Origin: Clostridiales bacterium | GTDB taxonomy: Bacteria > Bacillota > Clostridia > Christensenellales > Aristaeellaceae | Reading direction: 5' to 3' | NCBI GenBank assembly: GCA_004557905.1 | Contig: SFFH01000025.1 | Coordinates: 1-29,563, forward strand | Length of the DNA stretch: 29,563 bases | Shown here: in pieces, positions 7,788-14,932 of the stretch | Position numbering within the stretch: the first letter of the stretch is position 1 | Layout of the letters: each line of letters begins with the position of its first letter | Program-made: the position numbers and the translations under genes | Notes under the pieces: model-generated | Databases searched by the model: none | Told to the model about the DNA's origin: nothing | What the model saw: the letters and a program-made list of their open reading frames with translations, nothing else

Positions 7788-9503
7788 TCAGTTGTTTTCC
7801 GCGATCACCTGGCCCTCGAAGACGACCACGGCGGGGAGGACGTCCTTGAATTCCTCCTCTGGCACATCAAAGAGGTTCACCGGATAGAGATTGTAATTGG
7901 CGCGCTTGCCCACGGAGATGGAGCCGGTCACATCGTCCACGCGCAGCTGAATGGCGGCGTCGATGGTGTAGCCCTTCAGCAGCTTCTCCAGGGAAAGCTT
8001 GGCATCCTCGCTCGGGCGCATGCCTTCCTCGAGCGGCCATTCGATGTCCACGCGGGTCATCGCCGTCTGCATGCCAAAGTACGGATTGGCGCGGTTCTCT
8101 TCAAACATGGAGTACACGTCGCTGCCGAAGGTGACGATTGCGCCGCTGTCGATCATGGTGTTGAACTGATACATTTTGTTGTAGCGGTCTTCGCCCAGGT
8201 ACTGCTTCGCACCGTCGCCGAAGTATCCGCCGGACCAATGCGGCGTCCAGTTGATGATGATGCCCAGCTGTGCAGGACGCGTCATGTCCGCTTCGTCCAC
8301 ATATTCACAGTGGCACATCTCCACCTGAATATCTAGCCCGCCAAGCTCGGAAAGCAGCTCCTCCGTCACATCGCAGATGGTGCGGAAAGCCAGGTCGCCG
8401 ACCAGATGGAAGTGAACGTCGATGCCGGCGGCATTGCAGGCGCGGATGACCTCCTTGGTCTGCTCGTAATCGAAGATCATGTAGCCGTGGTTGTCCGGGT
8501 CTTCCACGGTGCCGTCGATGAGCGCGCTGTCGCCCAGCTCGTTCGTGCCGTCGTAGAAGATTTTCATGGTGCGCATGGTCACATGCTCGGTGCCGTAGGT
8601 CTCGTCGATGGTATGGATGAAGTCGATGGTCTCCTGCAGGTCGGCGAAATCGGAGAGAACCACGGACATGTCGTAATACATGTTCAGCTGACCGGCAACA
8701 TCCATGTCGTGAATGGATTGCGCCTGAATCTCGTCTTCCAGGTAGGCGTCGAACACGCCGGTGACGCCCCAGCGCTTGAGGTCGTCGGTGACCACGCTCA
8801 TGACCGGGATGGTCGGCTCCTCGTCGGGCTGCCAGCCCAACGCCTCCCACATGTTCGGCAGCAGCTCGGTGTAGCTGAATTCCTTGATCCAGCCAGTGAA
8901 GTCGCCGGTTTCGTCGCGCACAAAGCTCTCCAGCGCGGGGTGGCCTTCCTCCAGCGCATACACGCCGCAGAGCTCGAGGAACTTGCTGTTGACCCAGCTG
9001 GCGTGATCGGAGAAATCGCGCACCAGAATCGGGCGGTCCGGCGCAATTTCGTCAAGCCACTCCTTGCGCGGGCCCTTCGTGTCAAACATCGCAGAGGGAT
9101 AATACTCAAAGTAGACGAAGGGCTGCTCTTCGGCAGTGTGCTCATCCAGATAGCCGCGCAGTGTGGCCATCAGCTCATCATAGGTCTCCGGCACGCCGAT
9201 GCGCGTGTGCCAGTTGGTCATGCCGACGGTTGCGGGATGCGTGTGTGCGTCGATGAGGTTGGGCGTCATGATGCCCTGCTCATAGGTCTGCACCTCGGTG
9301 TTTTCGCCGATGAAGGCAGAGACGCCCTCTGCGTCGCCGACATATGTGAAAACGCCATCCCGGATGGCGACGGCCTGCGCCCACGGCATCTGCGTATCGG
9401 AGGTGTAGATGTTGGCGTAGATCACCGTGTCGGCGGGCTCCGCCAGAGCGACAGCTGCGGTCAGCATGAGCGCCGCAAGCAAGAGGACGAGGAGCTTCTT
9501 CAT
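7788..9503 (-). CDS. Secreted YtcJ-like amidohydrolase
   Basis: The start is placed at 9503, where ATG follows GGGAGGAATACCTC; an upstream ATG at 9587 has no site. The 571-residue product begins with a Sec signal peptide (MKKLLVLLLAALMLTAA, likely cleavage after ALA at residue 21, no lipobox cysteine). The mature part is an amidohydrolase-3/YtcJ-type metal-dependent hydrolase: HxH at H87 and H89 in LIDAHTHPA, later histidines in VEMCHCEY and WTPHWSGG, and a C-terminal SDVYSM segment holding the expected aspartate. The family hydrolyses amide or imide bonds, but the substrate cannot be read from sequence. It is monocistronic and convergent with the uronate operon. An exported member of this mostly cytosolic family is somewhat unusual. 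Confidence 0.8.
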   Translation of the reverse strand: MKKLLVLLLAALMLTAAVALAEPADTVIYANIYTSDTQMPWAQAVAIRDGVFTYVGDAEGVSAFIGENTEVQTYEQGIMTPNLIDAHTHPATVGMTNWHTRIGVPETYDELMATLRGYLDEHTAEEQPFVYFEYYPSAMFDTKGPRKEWLDEIAPDRPILVRDFSDHASWVNSKFLELCGVYALEEGHPALESFVRDETGDFTGWIKEFSYTELLPNMWEALGWQPDEEPTIPVMSVVTDDLKRWGVTGVFDAYLEDEIQAQSIHDMDVAGQLNMYYDMSVVLSDFADLQETIDFIHTIDETYGTEHVTMRTMKIFYDGTNELGDSALIDGTVEDPDNHGYMIFDYEQTKEVIRACNAAGIDVHFHLVGDLAFRTICDVTEELLSELGGLDIQVEMCHCEYVDEADMTRPAQLGIIINWTPHWSGGYFGDGAKQYLGEDRYNKMYQFNTMIDSGAIVTFGSDVYSMFEENRANPYFGMQTAMTRVDIEWPLEEGMRPSEDAKLSLEKLLKGYTIDAAIQLRVDDVTGSISVGKRANYNLYPVNLFDVPEEEFKDVLPAVVVFEGQVIAENN

Positions 9504-9662
9504 GAGGTATTCCTCCCAATTCTTTTGTTCGCAGGCTGGATGGGCAAAGAAAAAAGTGATATGAACCAACGTACACACCACTCTCAATCATGTATCTGAG
9601 AGACAAGGACAGGTTGTCAGAGTCTATACAGGAAAGACACCTTTTACTACTCTTATTGACCA

Positions 9663-9836
9663 TTTCACTTGGATGGTGCAGTGAAACTGGGCTTTTAACC
9701 CAATCAATGAGATGCAGCAGAAAGCTGCGTGCGAGTTTATACCCCGCATCGGCATTGGAACCGGCTGTCCGTCCGGCTTGACATCCCTCACGGGATGGGT
9801 TCCGTCTTTAACCCGGAATGACTCTAAACTCATTCC
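9663..9836. ncRNA. Candidate structured RNA (five hairpins)
   Basis: Five helices follow one another: TTTCACT/AGTGAAA (9663-9686), GGG/CCC (9689-9701), GCAGC/GCTGC (9714-9728), GGAACC/GGTTCC (9757-9803) enclosing CATCCC/GGGATG (9782-9797), and GGAATGA/TCATTCC (9815-9836). The inner CATCCC helix would have a GTGA (GNRA) tetraloop on the minus strand, which suggests a minus-strand transcript. No RNA family was recognised. A 69-codon open frame on the minus strand (9624-9833) overlaps it, but without a good ribosome binding site. The rest of 9504-10088 has no gene except the terminator at 9928. Confidence 0.4.
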
Positions 9837-9927
9837 TTATCTGCGACAGCATTATTATACAAATGCGCCTCTGCGCTGTCAATGGTTTACAATTTGTACT
9901 TTATCCAAATCTGCGGGCATAAAGAAA

Positions 9928-9960
9928 GGGCAGAAGCGCTGCTGAAAGCCGCTTCTGCCC
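9928..9960 (-). terminator. Terminator of the recombinase operon
   Basis: A perfect 11-bp stem GGGCAGAAGCG/CGCTTCTGCCC with an 11-nt loop is followed on the minus strand by TTTCTTT. It lies about 130 bp past the recombinase stop codon. Confidence 0.75.
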
Positions 9961-10088
9961 GGAAAAACAAGGCGTAACAAGGCGTTTTGAAAAGATGCTG
10001 GGCTTCGCAGCAGCCTGCAATCGAAATCCGGTGTCCGGTGTGGGATGGCTTTGAAGCGCTGCGGTGTGAATAAGTATTCGGAAAGCAA

Positions 10089-11774
10089 TCAGGCCGAAGG
10101 CTCGCGGGAGAAGCACATGACCGTCTCAAGGGCTTCGCGGGATTCCAAGGGGTATTCGGTGACCTGACCGCCCTTTGTTGGAATGGGAAAATTGAAGGTG
10201 ATATGCTTCAGCCAGTTGCCATCGGGCTGCTTTTCGGGATACAGCTCGATTTTTTCGATAAAGGCCTGCATGAACTTCTTCTTTTCGATTTCAGTGAAGC
10301 TGCCGTATAGCTGGTCGAAGACGAGGAGCAGCTGATAGATGCTGTCTGTGGTCAGTTTTTCCTGAAGCATGGCCTGAAGCTGATCATTCGCGGCATCCAG
10401 CTCTTCCGTGATCTCCGCCATGCGCTCGTATTGAAAATCGTAGCGCCGCTGCAAATCGGCAATCTTCTGATCGAAGAAGGGATCATCCGGGTTCATGGTG
10501 TCCATCTGCCGTTCAAGGTGGGATTTGATGCCCGAAGCCAGCCGCAGGGAGTTCTTGAGGGTGTCGATCTGCTTTTCGATCGTGGAGGTGTCCACCGCTG
10601 TGCCGAGCTTCTCCCGGATCGCCTCCACGAATTCGGGCCGGTTGACCATGGCAGAGATGATGGATGCGACCAGAGTGTCGATCTTCGATTGCTCCAGATT
10701 GAATCGGAAGCCGCAACTGTGGCCGGTGGCCTTTACGGGATTCTTGCAGTAGTAGTAATATCGAATCTTATTATCCTTGGTCTTGCCGCGCGCGACGTTG
10801 CCATAGAGTCCCTTGCCGCAGCAGGGGCACCGTAGGATGCCGGACAGGATGTGCGCGTGATCGGAATCCTTGAGCTTTTCTTTGGCGAAGCAGGTATTCT
10901 TGCGTTTCTTCTGTGCCAGCTGCCAGACTTCTTCGCTGACAATGGCCTCGTGGAGCCCATCGTGGACGGGATAATCATCTGCCCATACGATGTGCGTTTC
11001 GTTGCGGGTGCCGACCCTTTTCACCGTTTTGCGGCGACCGTATGCGATCTTGCCGCAGTATATCGGATTATCCAGCACTGCCTTGATGAAGTCGGCGGAG
11101 AAGGTGGGCAGCATGTTGTTCTGGCGCAGCTTTTTGGTGTAGCCGTTGCGGTTCAGATACTCGGCGATGGTGCTGATCCGGTCACTCGTGTGCACATACC
11201 GGTCATAGATGATCCGGATGACCTCGGCTTCATCCTCGGCAATCAGGATCAGGCCGTTTTCCAGCTTATAGCCGTAAGGCGCAAAGCCGCCGTTCCACTT
11301 GCCCTCGCGGGCCTTTTGCTCGCGGCCAGCCATGGTCTGCGCGCGGATATTTTCACGCTCAATTTCTGCCACGGCGGACAGGACGGAGATCATCAGCTTG
11401 CCGCTTTCCTTGGAGGAATCAATGCCATCCTCCACGCAGATCAGGTTGACGCCATAGTCCTGCATGAGCTGAAGGGAGTTCAGCACGTCCGCCGCGTTTC
11501 TGCCGAAGCGGGAGAGCTTGAAGACGAGAACATAATCGACGCTGTCCTTCTGCGCCTGAATATCCTCGAGCATCCGCCGGAATTCCATGCGCCCCTGAAT
11601 GTTCTTGCCAGAGAAGCCCTCGTCCGAGTATTCACCGACGACGGTCATTTCCTGATACGCCGCATATCCGCGGAGCTTTTCTCTCTGCGCGTCCAGAGAG
11701 TAGCCGTCAACCTGAATGCTGGTGGATACGCGGGTGTAGATGTAGCAATTAGTCCGTTTCCTCATCATCTGCAT
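10089..11774 (-). CDS. Large serine recombinase (integrase)
   Basis: This 561-residue site-specific recombinase would integrate and excise the element. The resolvase-type catalytic domain spans about residues 8-155, with the nucleophile S17 in YTRVST, followed by GYSLDAQ and later the conserved FKLSRFGRNAAD and AEIERENIRAQT segments. A recombinase domain follows (about 165-290, GFAPYGYKL). Next comes a zinc ribbon (CPCCGKGL and later paired cysteines, about 315-355), then a long coiled-coil C-terminal region (about 385-460). The start at 11774 follows GGAGGTGATCCCTG and overlaps the 3' end of the XRE gene by 26 nt, so the two are one operon. It is the only recombinase in the element. Confidence 0.93.
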   Translation of the reverse strand: MQMMRKRTNCYIYTRVSTSIQVDGYSLDAQREKLRGYAAYQEMTVVGEYSDEGFSGKNIQGRMEFRRMLEDIQAQKDSVDYVLVFKLSRFGRNAADVLNSLQLMQDYGVNLICVEDGIDSSKESGKLMISVLSAVAEIERENIRAQTMAGREQKAREGKWNGGFAPYGYKLENGLILIAEDEAEVIRIIYDRYVHTSDRISTIAEYLNRNGYTKKLRQNNMLPTFSADFIKAVLDNPIYCGKIAYGRRKTVKRVGTRNETHIVWADDYPVHDGLHEAIVSEEVWQLAQKKRKNTCFAKEKLKDSDHAHILSGILRCPCCGKGLYGNVARGKTKDNKIRYYYYCKNPVKATGHSCGFRFNLEQSKIDTLVASIISAMVNRPEFVEAIREKLGTAVDTSTIEKQIDTLKNSLRLASGIKSHLERQMDTMNPDDPFFDQKIADLQRRYDFQYERMAEITEELDAANDQLQAMLQEKLTTDSIYQLLLVFDQLYGSFTEIEKKKFMQAFIEKIELYPEKQPDGNWLKHITFNFPIPTKGGQVTEYPLESREALETVMCFSREPSA

Positions 11775-11982
11775 CAGGGATCACCTCCGGCGGGAAAGAA
11801 TGGACCAAGCCTTCATGGGTCACATAGTATTCCAGCAATTTGAGGACATAGGGCGGAGCGTGACGGGTGCCGCGCTCCCATTCGGTGACGGTGCGATAGG
11901 GAATATCGAAGTATGCGCAGAATTGCTTTCGGGTCATTCCGGTGCTGAGCCGTATTTGCTTGATTCGCGTACAGAAATCCAT
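11749..11982 (-). CDS. XRE-family HTH regulator upstream of the recombinase
   Basis: This is a 77-residue DNA-binding protein. The start at 11982 is preceded by AAAGGAGGTTCGC; a longer frame from 12012 lacks a site. Residues about 1-60 form a helix-turn-helix (RIKQIRLSTGMTRKQFCAYF, then IPYRTVTEWERGTRHAPPYV), and the tail is acidic. It is co-transcribed with the recombinase, which it overlaps, and a palindrome sits on its own promoter. The likely role is autoregulation and control of excision or integration. A cytosolic repressor is more likely than an antitoxin, since no partner toxin lies in the same operon. Confidence 0.82.
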   Translation of the reverse strand: MDFCTRIKQIRLSTGMTRKQFCAYFDIPYRTVTEWERGTRHAPPYVLKLLEYYVTHEGLVHSFPPEVIPDADDEETD

Positions 11983-12005
11983 GCGAACCTCCTTTCCAAT
12001 GGATG

Positions 12006-12052
12006 TACACAATGTGTAACTATATTATAGCAGGGATCAGCGTATTCGTCAA
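12006..12052 (-). promoter_or_regulatory. XRE-recombinase promoter and operator
   Basis: Minus-strand TTGACG (12047-12052) and TATAAT (12024-12029) are spaced 17 bp apart. Immediately downstream lies a 13-bp palindrome TACACAATGTGTA (12006-12018) over the expected start site, a probable autoregulatory operator for the XRE protein. Confidence 0.75.
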
Positions 12053-12099
12053 GAGGAACGCTGCATTCCCGAACAAGGGGAAATAAAAAACGTCCCGTC

Positions 12100-12223
12100 T
12101 TGACAAACGGAACGGTAAACGCTAGAATGTAACCAAGAGGTTGGAGTGCCTCACGATGATTCCGCTTTCGCGGGAACCGCTATCAGCAAACCGCCGCCAT
12201 GTAGTTGGACCCTACACGGCGGC
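12100..12223 (+). ncRNA. Antisense RNA antitoxin of the type I module
   Basis: A plus-strand promoter TTGACA (12100-12105), 17-bp spacer and TAGAAT (12123-12128) drives an RNA starting near 12133-12135, so the transcript itself covers about 12133-12230. It runs towards the toxin gene and ends at the hairpin GCCGCCATGTAG/CTACACGGCGGC (12193-12223), followed by CTTTGCTTT. It contains GTGCCTCAC (12146-12154), the exact reverse complement of the GTGAGGCAC that covers the toxin ribosome binding site, so it can pair with the mRNA in trans. It also contains AACCAAGAGG (12131-12140), which recurs at the 5' end of the toxin mRNA. Confidence 0.7.
12193..12223. terminator. Shared bidirectional terminator of the toxin-antisense pair
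   Basis: A 12-bp hairpin lies between the convergent toxin mRNA and antisense RNA. On the minus strand it is fully paired with one G-U pair; on the plus strand the same position is an A-C mismatch. Both RNAs therefore carry this hairpin in complementary form, as in the par/Fst locus. Confidence 0.65.
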
Positions 12224-12230
12224 CTTTGCT

Positions 12231-12308
12231 TTACTTGCGGAGAGTGTAAACCGCCATCAACAAAGATGCGACAGAGAGAAGAACGCAGAGAAGTTCGACG
12301 TTCGTCAT
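12231..12308 (-). CDS. Small hydrophobic type I toxin (holin-like)
   Basis: This is a 25-codon gene. It begins MTNVELLCVLLSVA, continues with another hydrophobic stretch and ends YTLRK, giving one membrane helix (about residues 4-20) and a basic tail. This is the form of Fst/TxpA/holin-like toxins that depolarise or disturb the membrane. The ATG at 12308 follows AGGTGAGGCACG. Its mRNA starts about 70 nt upstream at a separate promoter. The ribosome binding site is complementary to the antisense RNA. The whole is a probable post-segregational stability module of the mobile element. Family membership is inferred from size, hydropathy and locus layout, not from a search. Confidence 0.72.
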   Translation of the reverse strand: MTNVELLCVLLSVASLLMAVYTLRK

Positions 12309-12383
12309 CGTGCCTCACCTCGCTTTCAGCATTTGTATGCGAAAGCGGGGTGTCACCGTGTAAGCCCTCTTGGTTACTGCATA

Positions 12384-12412
12384 AGCATACCATAATCTGG
12401 GAAAAAAGACAA
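12384..12412 (-). promoter_or_regulatory. Promoter of the type I toxin mRNA
   Basis: Minus-strand TTGTCT (12407-12412) and TATGCT (12384-12389) are spaced by 17 bp. The -35 box is embedded in the T-run of the upstream operon terminator, so the toxin unit is insulated from read-through. The predicted RNA begins close to AACCAAGAGG (12366-12375), the same decamer found at the start of the antisense RNA. Confidence 0.65.
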
Positions 12413-12469
12413 GGCGTTCACTCTGTTTGCAGGCATTGGGGACGCCGGCAGCAACAGAGTGAATCGCCT
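12412..12469 (-). terminator. Terminator of the replication operon
   Basis: A long inverted repeat pairs AGGCG-TTCACTCTGTT with AACAGAGTGAA-T-CGCCT, and on the minus strand is followed by TTGTCTTTTTT. It lies 14 nt past the stop codon of the 54-residue gene and ends that transcript just before the toxin promoter. Confidence 0.75.
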
Positions 12470-12482
12470 GTGAAGGGGAGAA

Positions 12483-12647
12483 TCAGGCAGCCTGCCCGGT
12501 CTGCTCAGCGTCATATTCGCCGCATTGATCTTTGGCATCCAGCTTTTCCAGCAGTGCCGGGCCGTACTTCCGAATCAGCTGCGCAGTGAGATCAACCCAT
12601 CGCTCAAAGGCTGCGCGTTCAGCGGGATCTTGAATCGTATAAGCCAT
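12483..12647 (-). CDS. Small hypothetical protein of the mobile element
   Basis: This 54-residue product begins MAYTIQDPAERAAFERWVDL and has the look of a short amphipathic helical protein; no family is recognised. The ATG at 12647 follows ACGGAGGTATT, a good site. The stop is followed immediately by a strong terminator, which supports it being real. It is the last gene of the minus-strand replication/mobilization block, about 185 bp after the helicase. The gap contains a TGTAC-rich inverted repeat, so it may have its own control. A small accessory or regulatory role is a guess. Confidence 0.65.
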   Translation of the reverse strand: MAYTIQDPAERAAFERWVDLTAQLIRKYGPALLEKLDAKDQCGEYDAEQTGQAA

Positions 12648-12746
12648 AATACCTCCGTATGATCATTTGATAAGCTTCGGTGGGGAAATGGGCGCATAAG
12701 GGTTTATCACTCCTTTCTTGCTCTTGCAGATATGCGAATTCCTTGC

Positions 12747-12795
12747 GTACATACGTACATGTGTACAATCCCGTTGTATGTGTGTACGTATGTAC
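12747..12795. promoter_or_regulatory. TGTAC-rich inverted repeat, possible operator
   Basis: GTACATACGTACA (12747-12759) and TGTACGTATGTAC (12783-12795) are perfect 13-nt inverted copies 23 bp apart, with further TGTAC units between. The site lies between the helicase stop and the 54-residue gene. It resembles the TACACAATGTGTA palindrome at the XRE promoter, so the same repressor may bind. A replication-origin iteron is the alternative. Confidence 0.5.
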
Positions 12796-12831
12796 ACAGA
12801 GAATCGCGGAAATTCTCACTTATAGGGAATT

Positions 12832-14196
12832 TCAGATAAACGGGTTGTCATCCGAATAATCGCGCTGCCAGCCGACCGCGGTTCGCAGCGGGAGCTTCAG
12901 CACCGGTTCAATGCCGGTAAAGCCCCACACGCGGCGGCCGACGAGATTCGTCAGGTTGTTGGAGTGCTCGATGTGGTACTTCTTCTGATTGGCAATCAGG
13001 AATTCCGAAAAGCTCCGATTCCGGAGCGGCGAGAAGCCGTTTTCCCGGCACCAGACGGTGTAGATTTCGTAAAGCTCCTGCGAGCCAACCTTTCCTTCGG
13101 GCGTGAGCCGGATATAGTCCCCGGCCTCCATGAAAAGAAGTACGTTGTTCGCATCCTGCTTGATCGTTTCCCGGTTGGAACGCGCGCGGACGCTTTCTGT
13201 AAAGCGGAAGTGATTTGCCACAAGGCGCTGCAGTCCCTCAAGGGCCCAGAGAAAGATGCCTTCCAGCTCGCGGCACATCTTCTCCGCAATGTCGGGATCG
13301 TCCACCCGGTCAGGCGGGCGTTCCTTGGTAGTGAGAATCAGCTGGCGGCGATAGAAACCGTTGCTGCGGTCGTAGAGGGATTGCAGGTCGCCGTTGGAAA
13401 ACGCCAGCAGCCGGGCAAACATCCAGCCCTGATAGCTCTGCTTGCCCTTCTTTTCCAGATCCATGCGGCCCTGCGCGGTCACCAGCGACTTGACGTAGTT
13501 GGTCTGACGCAGGGCTTCCATGCGCATGTCATCGTCGATCAGAAGATGGATGTGCTCGAGGTCTGCCCGGGCAAAGCGGTTCTCGGACACCTTGCCCACG
13601 CTGCCGTCCTTGGCGTTGCAACCAAAGAGATGGGACAGAACGGTGCCGATCTGCGACTTGCCCTCGCCGCCGCTGCCCTTGATGACCATCATGCGCTGTC
13701 CTTTGTTGCTGGGGATCAGGCAGTAACCGATGTATTCTTGCAGGGTGGATATGTCATCCTCATACAGAAGATTGCTCAGGAAGCGCAACCATGCTTCCGG
13801 GCTGGGCACGGAAGGATTGTATGCCACCGGGAAGCGGCTGCGCACGATTTCATTCTTTGCTGCGGAGAACGAGCCGTCCAGAAACAGCGTGCCGTTTGCT
13901 ACATGAATCCGGTCGGTCTGCGGCGGAAAATCGTCGACGTGCGCTGTGATTTTCAGCAGCTCGATGATGTTGGATATCTTCTTTGGAACGCTGGTGGACG
14001 CATACGGTTCGATGATCTGGTAGATTTCCGTCTTGAGCGGCGCTTCGTCAGTCATGCGTCCTTCCGGCGTGAAGAAGCTGTTTTCGGTGTAGAGCAGCTT
14101 GTGCGAAGCCAGAAACTCCCGGCAGAAAGCCGCCTCGTTGATGCTCTGGCCGTCGTACCAGGGCGGGAACTGGTCAGGCCGCAAGCGCTTCGTCAT
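12832..14196 (-). CDS. Phage/plasmid-type SF3 helicase (D5-like)
   Basis: This 454-residue protein resembles the C-terminal half of D5/P4-type primase-helicases. The Walker A motif is GSGGEGKS with K180, and a Walker B-like LLIDDDM lies about 50 residues later. The N-terminal part has the D5-type segment ending VANGTLFLDGSF, and the C-terminus includes a winged-helix-like region (SFSEFLIANQKKYH). It would unwind DNA for replication of the excised or transferred element. The ATG at 14196 has AGGAGG 9 nt upstream; 14202 is the alternative, and a longer frame to 14307 has no site. It overlaps the primase gene by 23 nt, so primase and helicase functions are split in two coupled genes. Confidence 0.85.
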   Translation of the reverse strand: MTKRLRPDQFPPWYDGQSINEAAFCREFLASHKLLYTENSFFTPEGRMTDEAPLKTEIYQIIEPYASTSVPKKISNIIELLKITAHVDDFPPQTDRIHVANGTLFLDGSFSAAKNEIVRSRFPVAYNPSVPSPEAWLRFLSNLLYEDDISTLQEYIGYCLIPSNKGQRMMVIKGSGGEGKSQIGTVLSHLFGCNAKDGSVGKVSENRFARADLEHIHLLIDDDMRMEALRQTNYVKSLVTAQGRMDLEKKGKQSYQGWMFARLLAFSNGDLQSLYDRSNGFYRRQLILTTKERPPDRVDDPDIAEKMCRELEGIFLWALEGLQRLVANHFRFTESVRARSNRETIKQDANNVLLFMEAGDYIRLTPEGKVGSQELYEIYTVWCRENGFSPLRNRSFSEFLIANQKKYHIEHSNNLTNLVGRRVWGFTGIEPVLKLPLRTAVGWQRDYSDDNPFI

Positions 14197-14932
14197 GCGC
14201 ATCAGCCTCCTCTCTGTGGGATGCGTTCCAACGCTCGATGCTGCGGAGGATACCGTTGTCAAGCAGGGATTCGGCTGTATCTCTGCGCACAGAAGCATCT
14301 GCGTCATACAGGCAGTCGATCAGATAGGACACCTGCGGCAGCGCATGGCTGGCGGATACGAAGCGGTCGTCCCATTCGTCCGATAGATGAACAGGAGCAA
14401 ATCGTTGCTGGCGGCTTTTCAGAAGCCGTTCATATTCAATCAGCACGGAGGCGCAGTGTCCTTCCTGTTCCCGTCGGGATTCCTCCTGCTGAGCACGGGG
14501 AGGCGCGACGGCGGCGGATACCGGCGTGTTGGGGTCGATGCCGAAATCCGCTGCCAGCTTGCGCGCGGCATCGAGGGGAGACAGATTGAACAGCTTGGCT
14601 GTGAAGCCGATCACATCGCCGGTGGAGTGACAGCCGAAACAGTAGAAATAGGTTTCGTTGATCTTCATGGAGGGCGTCTTATCCGAATGGAACGGACATC
14701 GACACATACCACTGCGGTCAACCATGACGCCGTAGTGTGCTGCCGCCTGCGGGACGGTCACACGGGCTTTGAGGGTATCGAAAATTCTCGTATCATTCAC
14801 TTCCTTGTATTCTGTAGGTTTTGTAGGGATTGATTGTTGAAGATGTGTTTTCAGGTTAGCGGCTGTTTTCCCATGATTTATATCGGCTGTGTTCATGGGT
14901 GCTGCGTTGAGACAGCAGCCGGTCGATTTCAT
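14174..14932 (-). CDS. CHC2 zinc-finger primase-like protein
   Basis: This product of up to 252 residues has a DnaG-type zinc finger, CRCPFH (C79, H82) and YCFGCH (C98, C101), within residues about 60-125, followed by the typical GDVIGFTAKLFNLSPLDAARKLA helix pair. No Toprim catalytic domain is visible in the remaining 120 residues, so it is either a DNA-recognition subunit or an incomplete primase working with the downstream helicase. The start is uncertain: 14932 and 14896 are both in frame, neither has a strong ribosome binding site, and both overlap the relaxase 3' end, consistent with coupling. It belongs to the mobile element's replication operon. Confidence 0.8.
   Translation of the reverse strand: MKSTGCCLNAAPMNTADINHGKTAANLKTHLQQSIPTKPTEYKEVNDTRIFDTLKARVTVPQAAAHYGVMVDRSGMCRCPFHSDKTPSMKINETYFYCFGCHSTGDVIGFTAKLFNLSPLDAARKLAADFGIDPNTPVSAAVAPPRAQQEESRREQEGHCASVLIEYERLLKSRQQRFAPVHLSDEWDDRFVSASHALPQVSYLIDCLYDADASVRRDTAESLLDNGILRSIERWNASHREEADAHDEALAA

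Noticed and set aside
9624..9833. A 69-codon minus-strand frame over the five-hairpin region
   Set aside because: No convincing ribosome binding site; the hairpins offer a better explanation. It is kept as an alternative only.
12141..12395. Plus-strand frames of 84 and 147 codons across the toxin locus
   Set aside because: They run through the antisense RNA, the shared terminator and the toxin promoter, and have no ribosome binding site.
12577..12697. A 40-codon minus-strand frame starting at 12697 after an AGGAG sequence
   Set aside because: It overlaps the 54-residue gene in another frame, and that gene has the better site and a terminator immediately after its stop.
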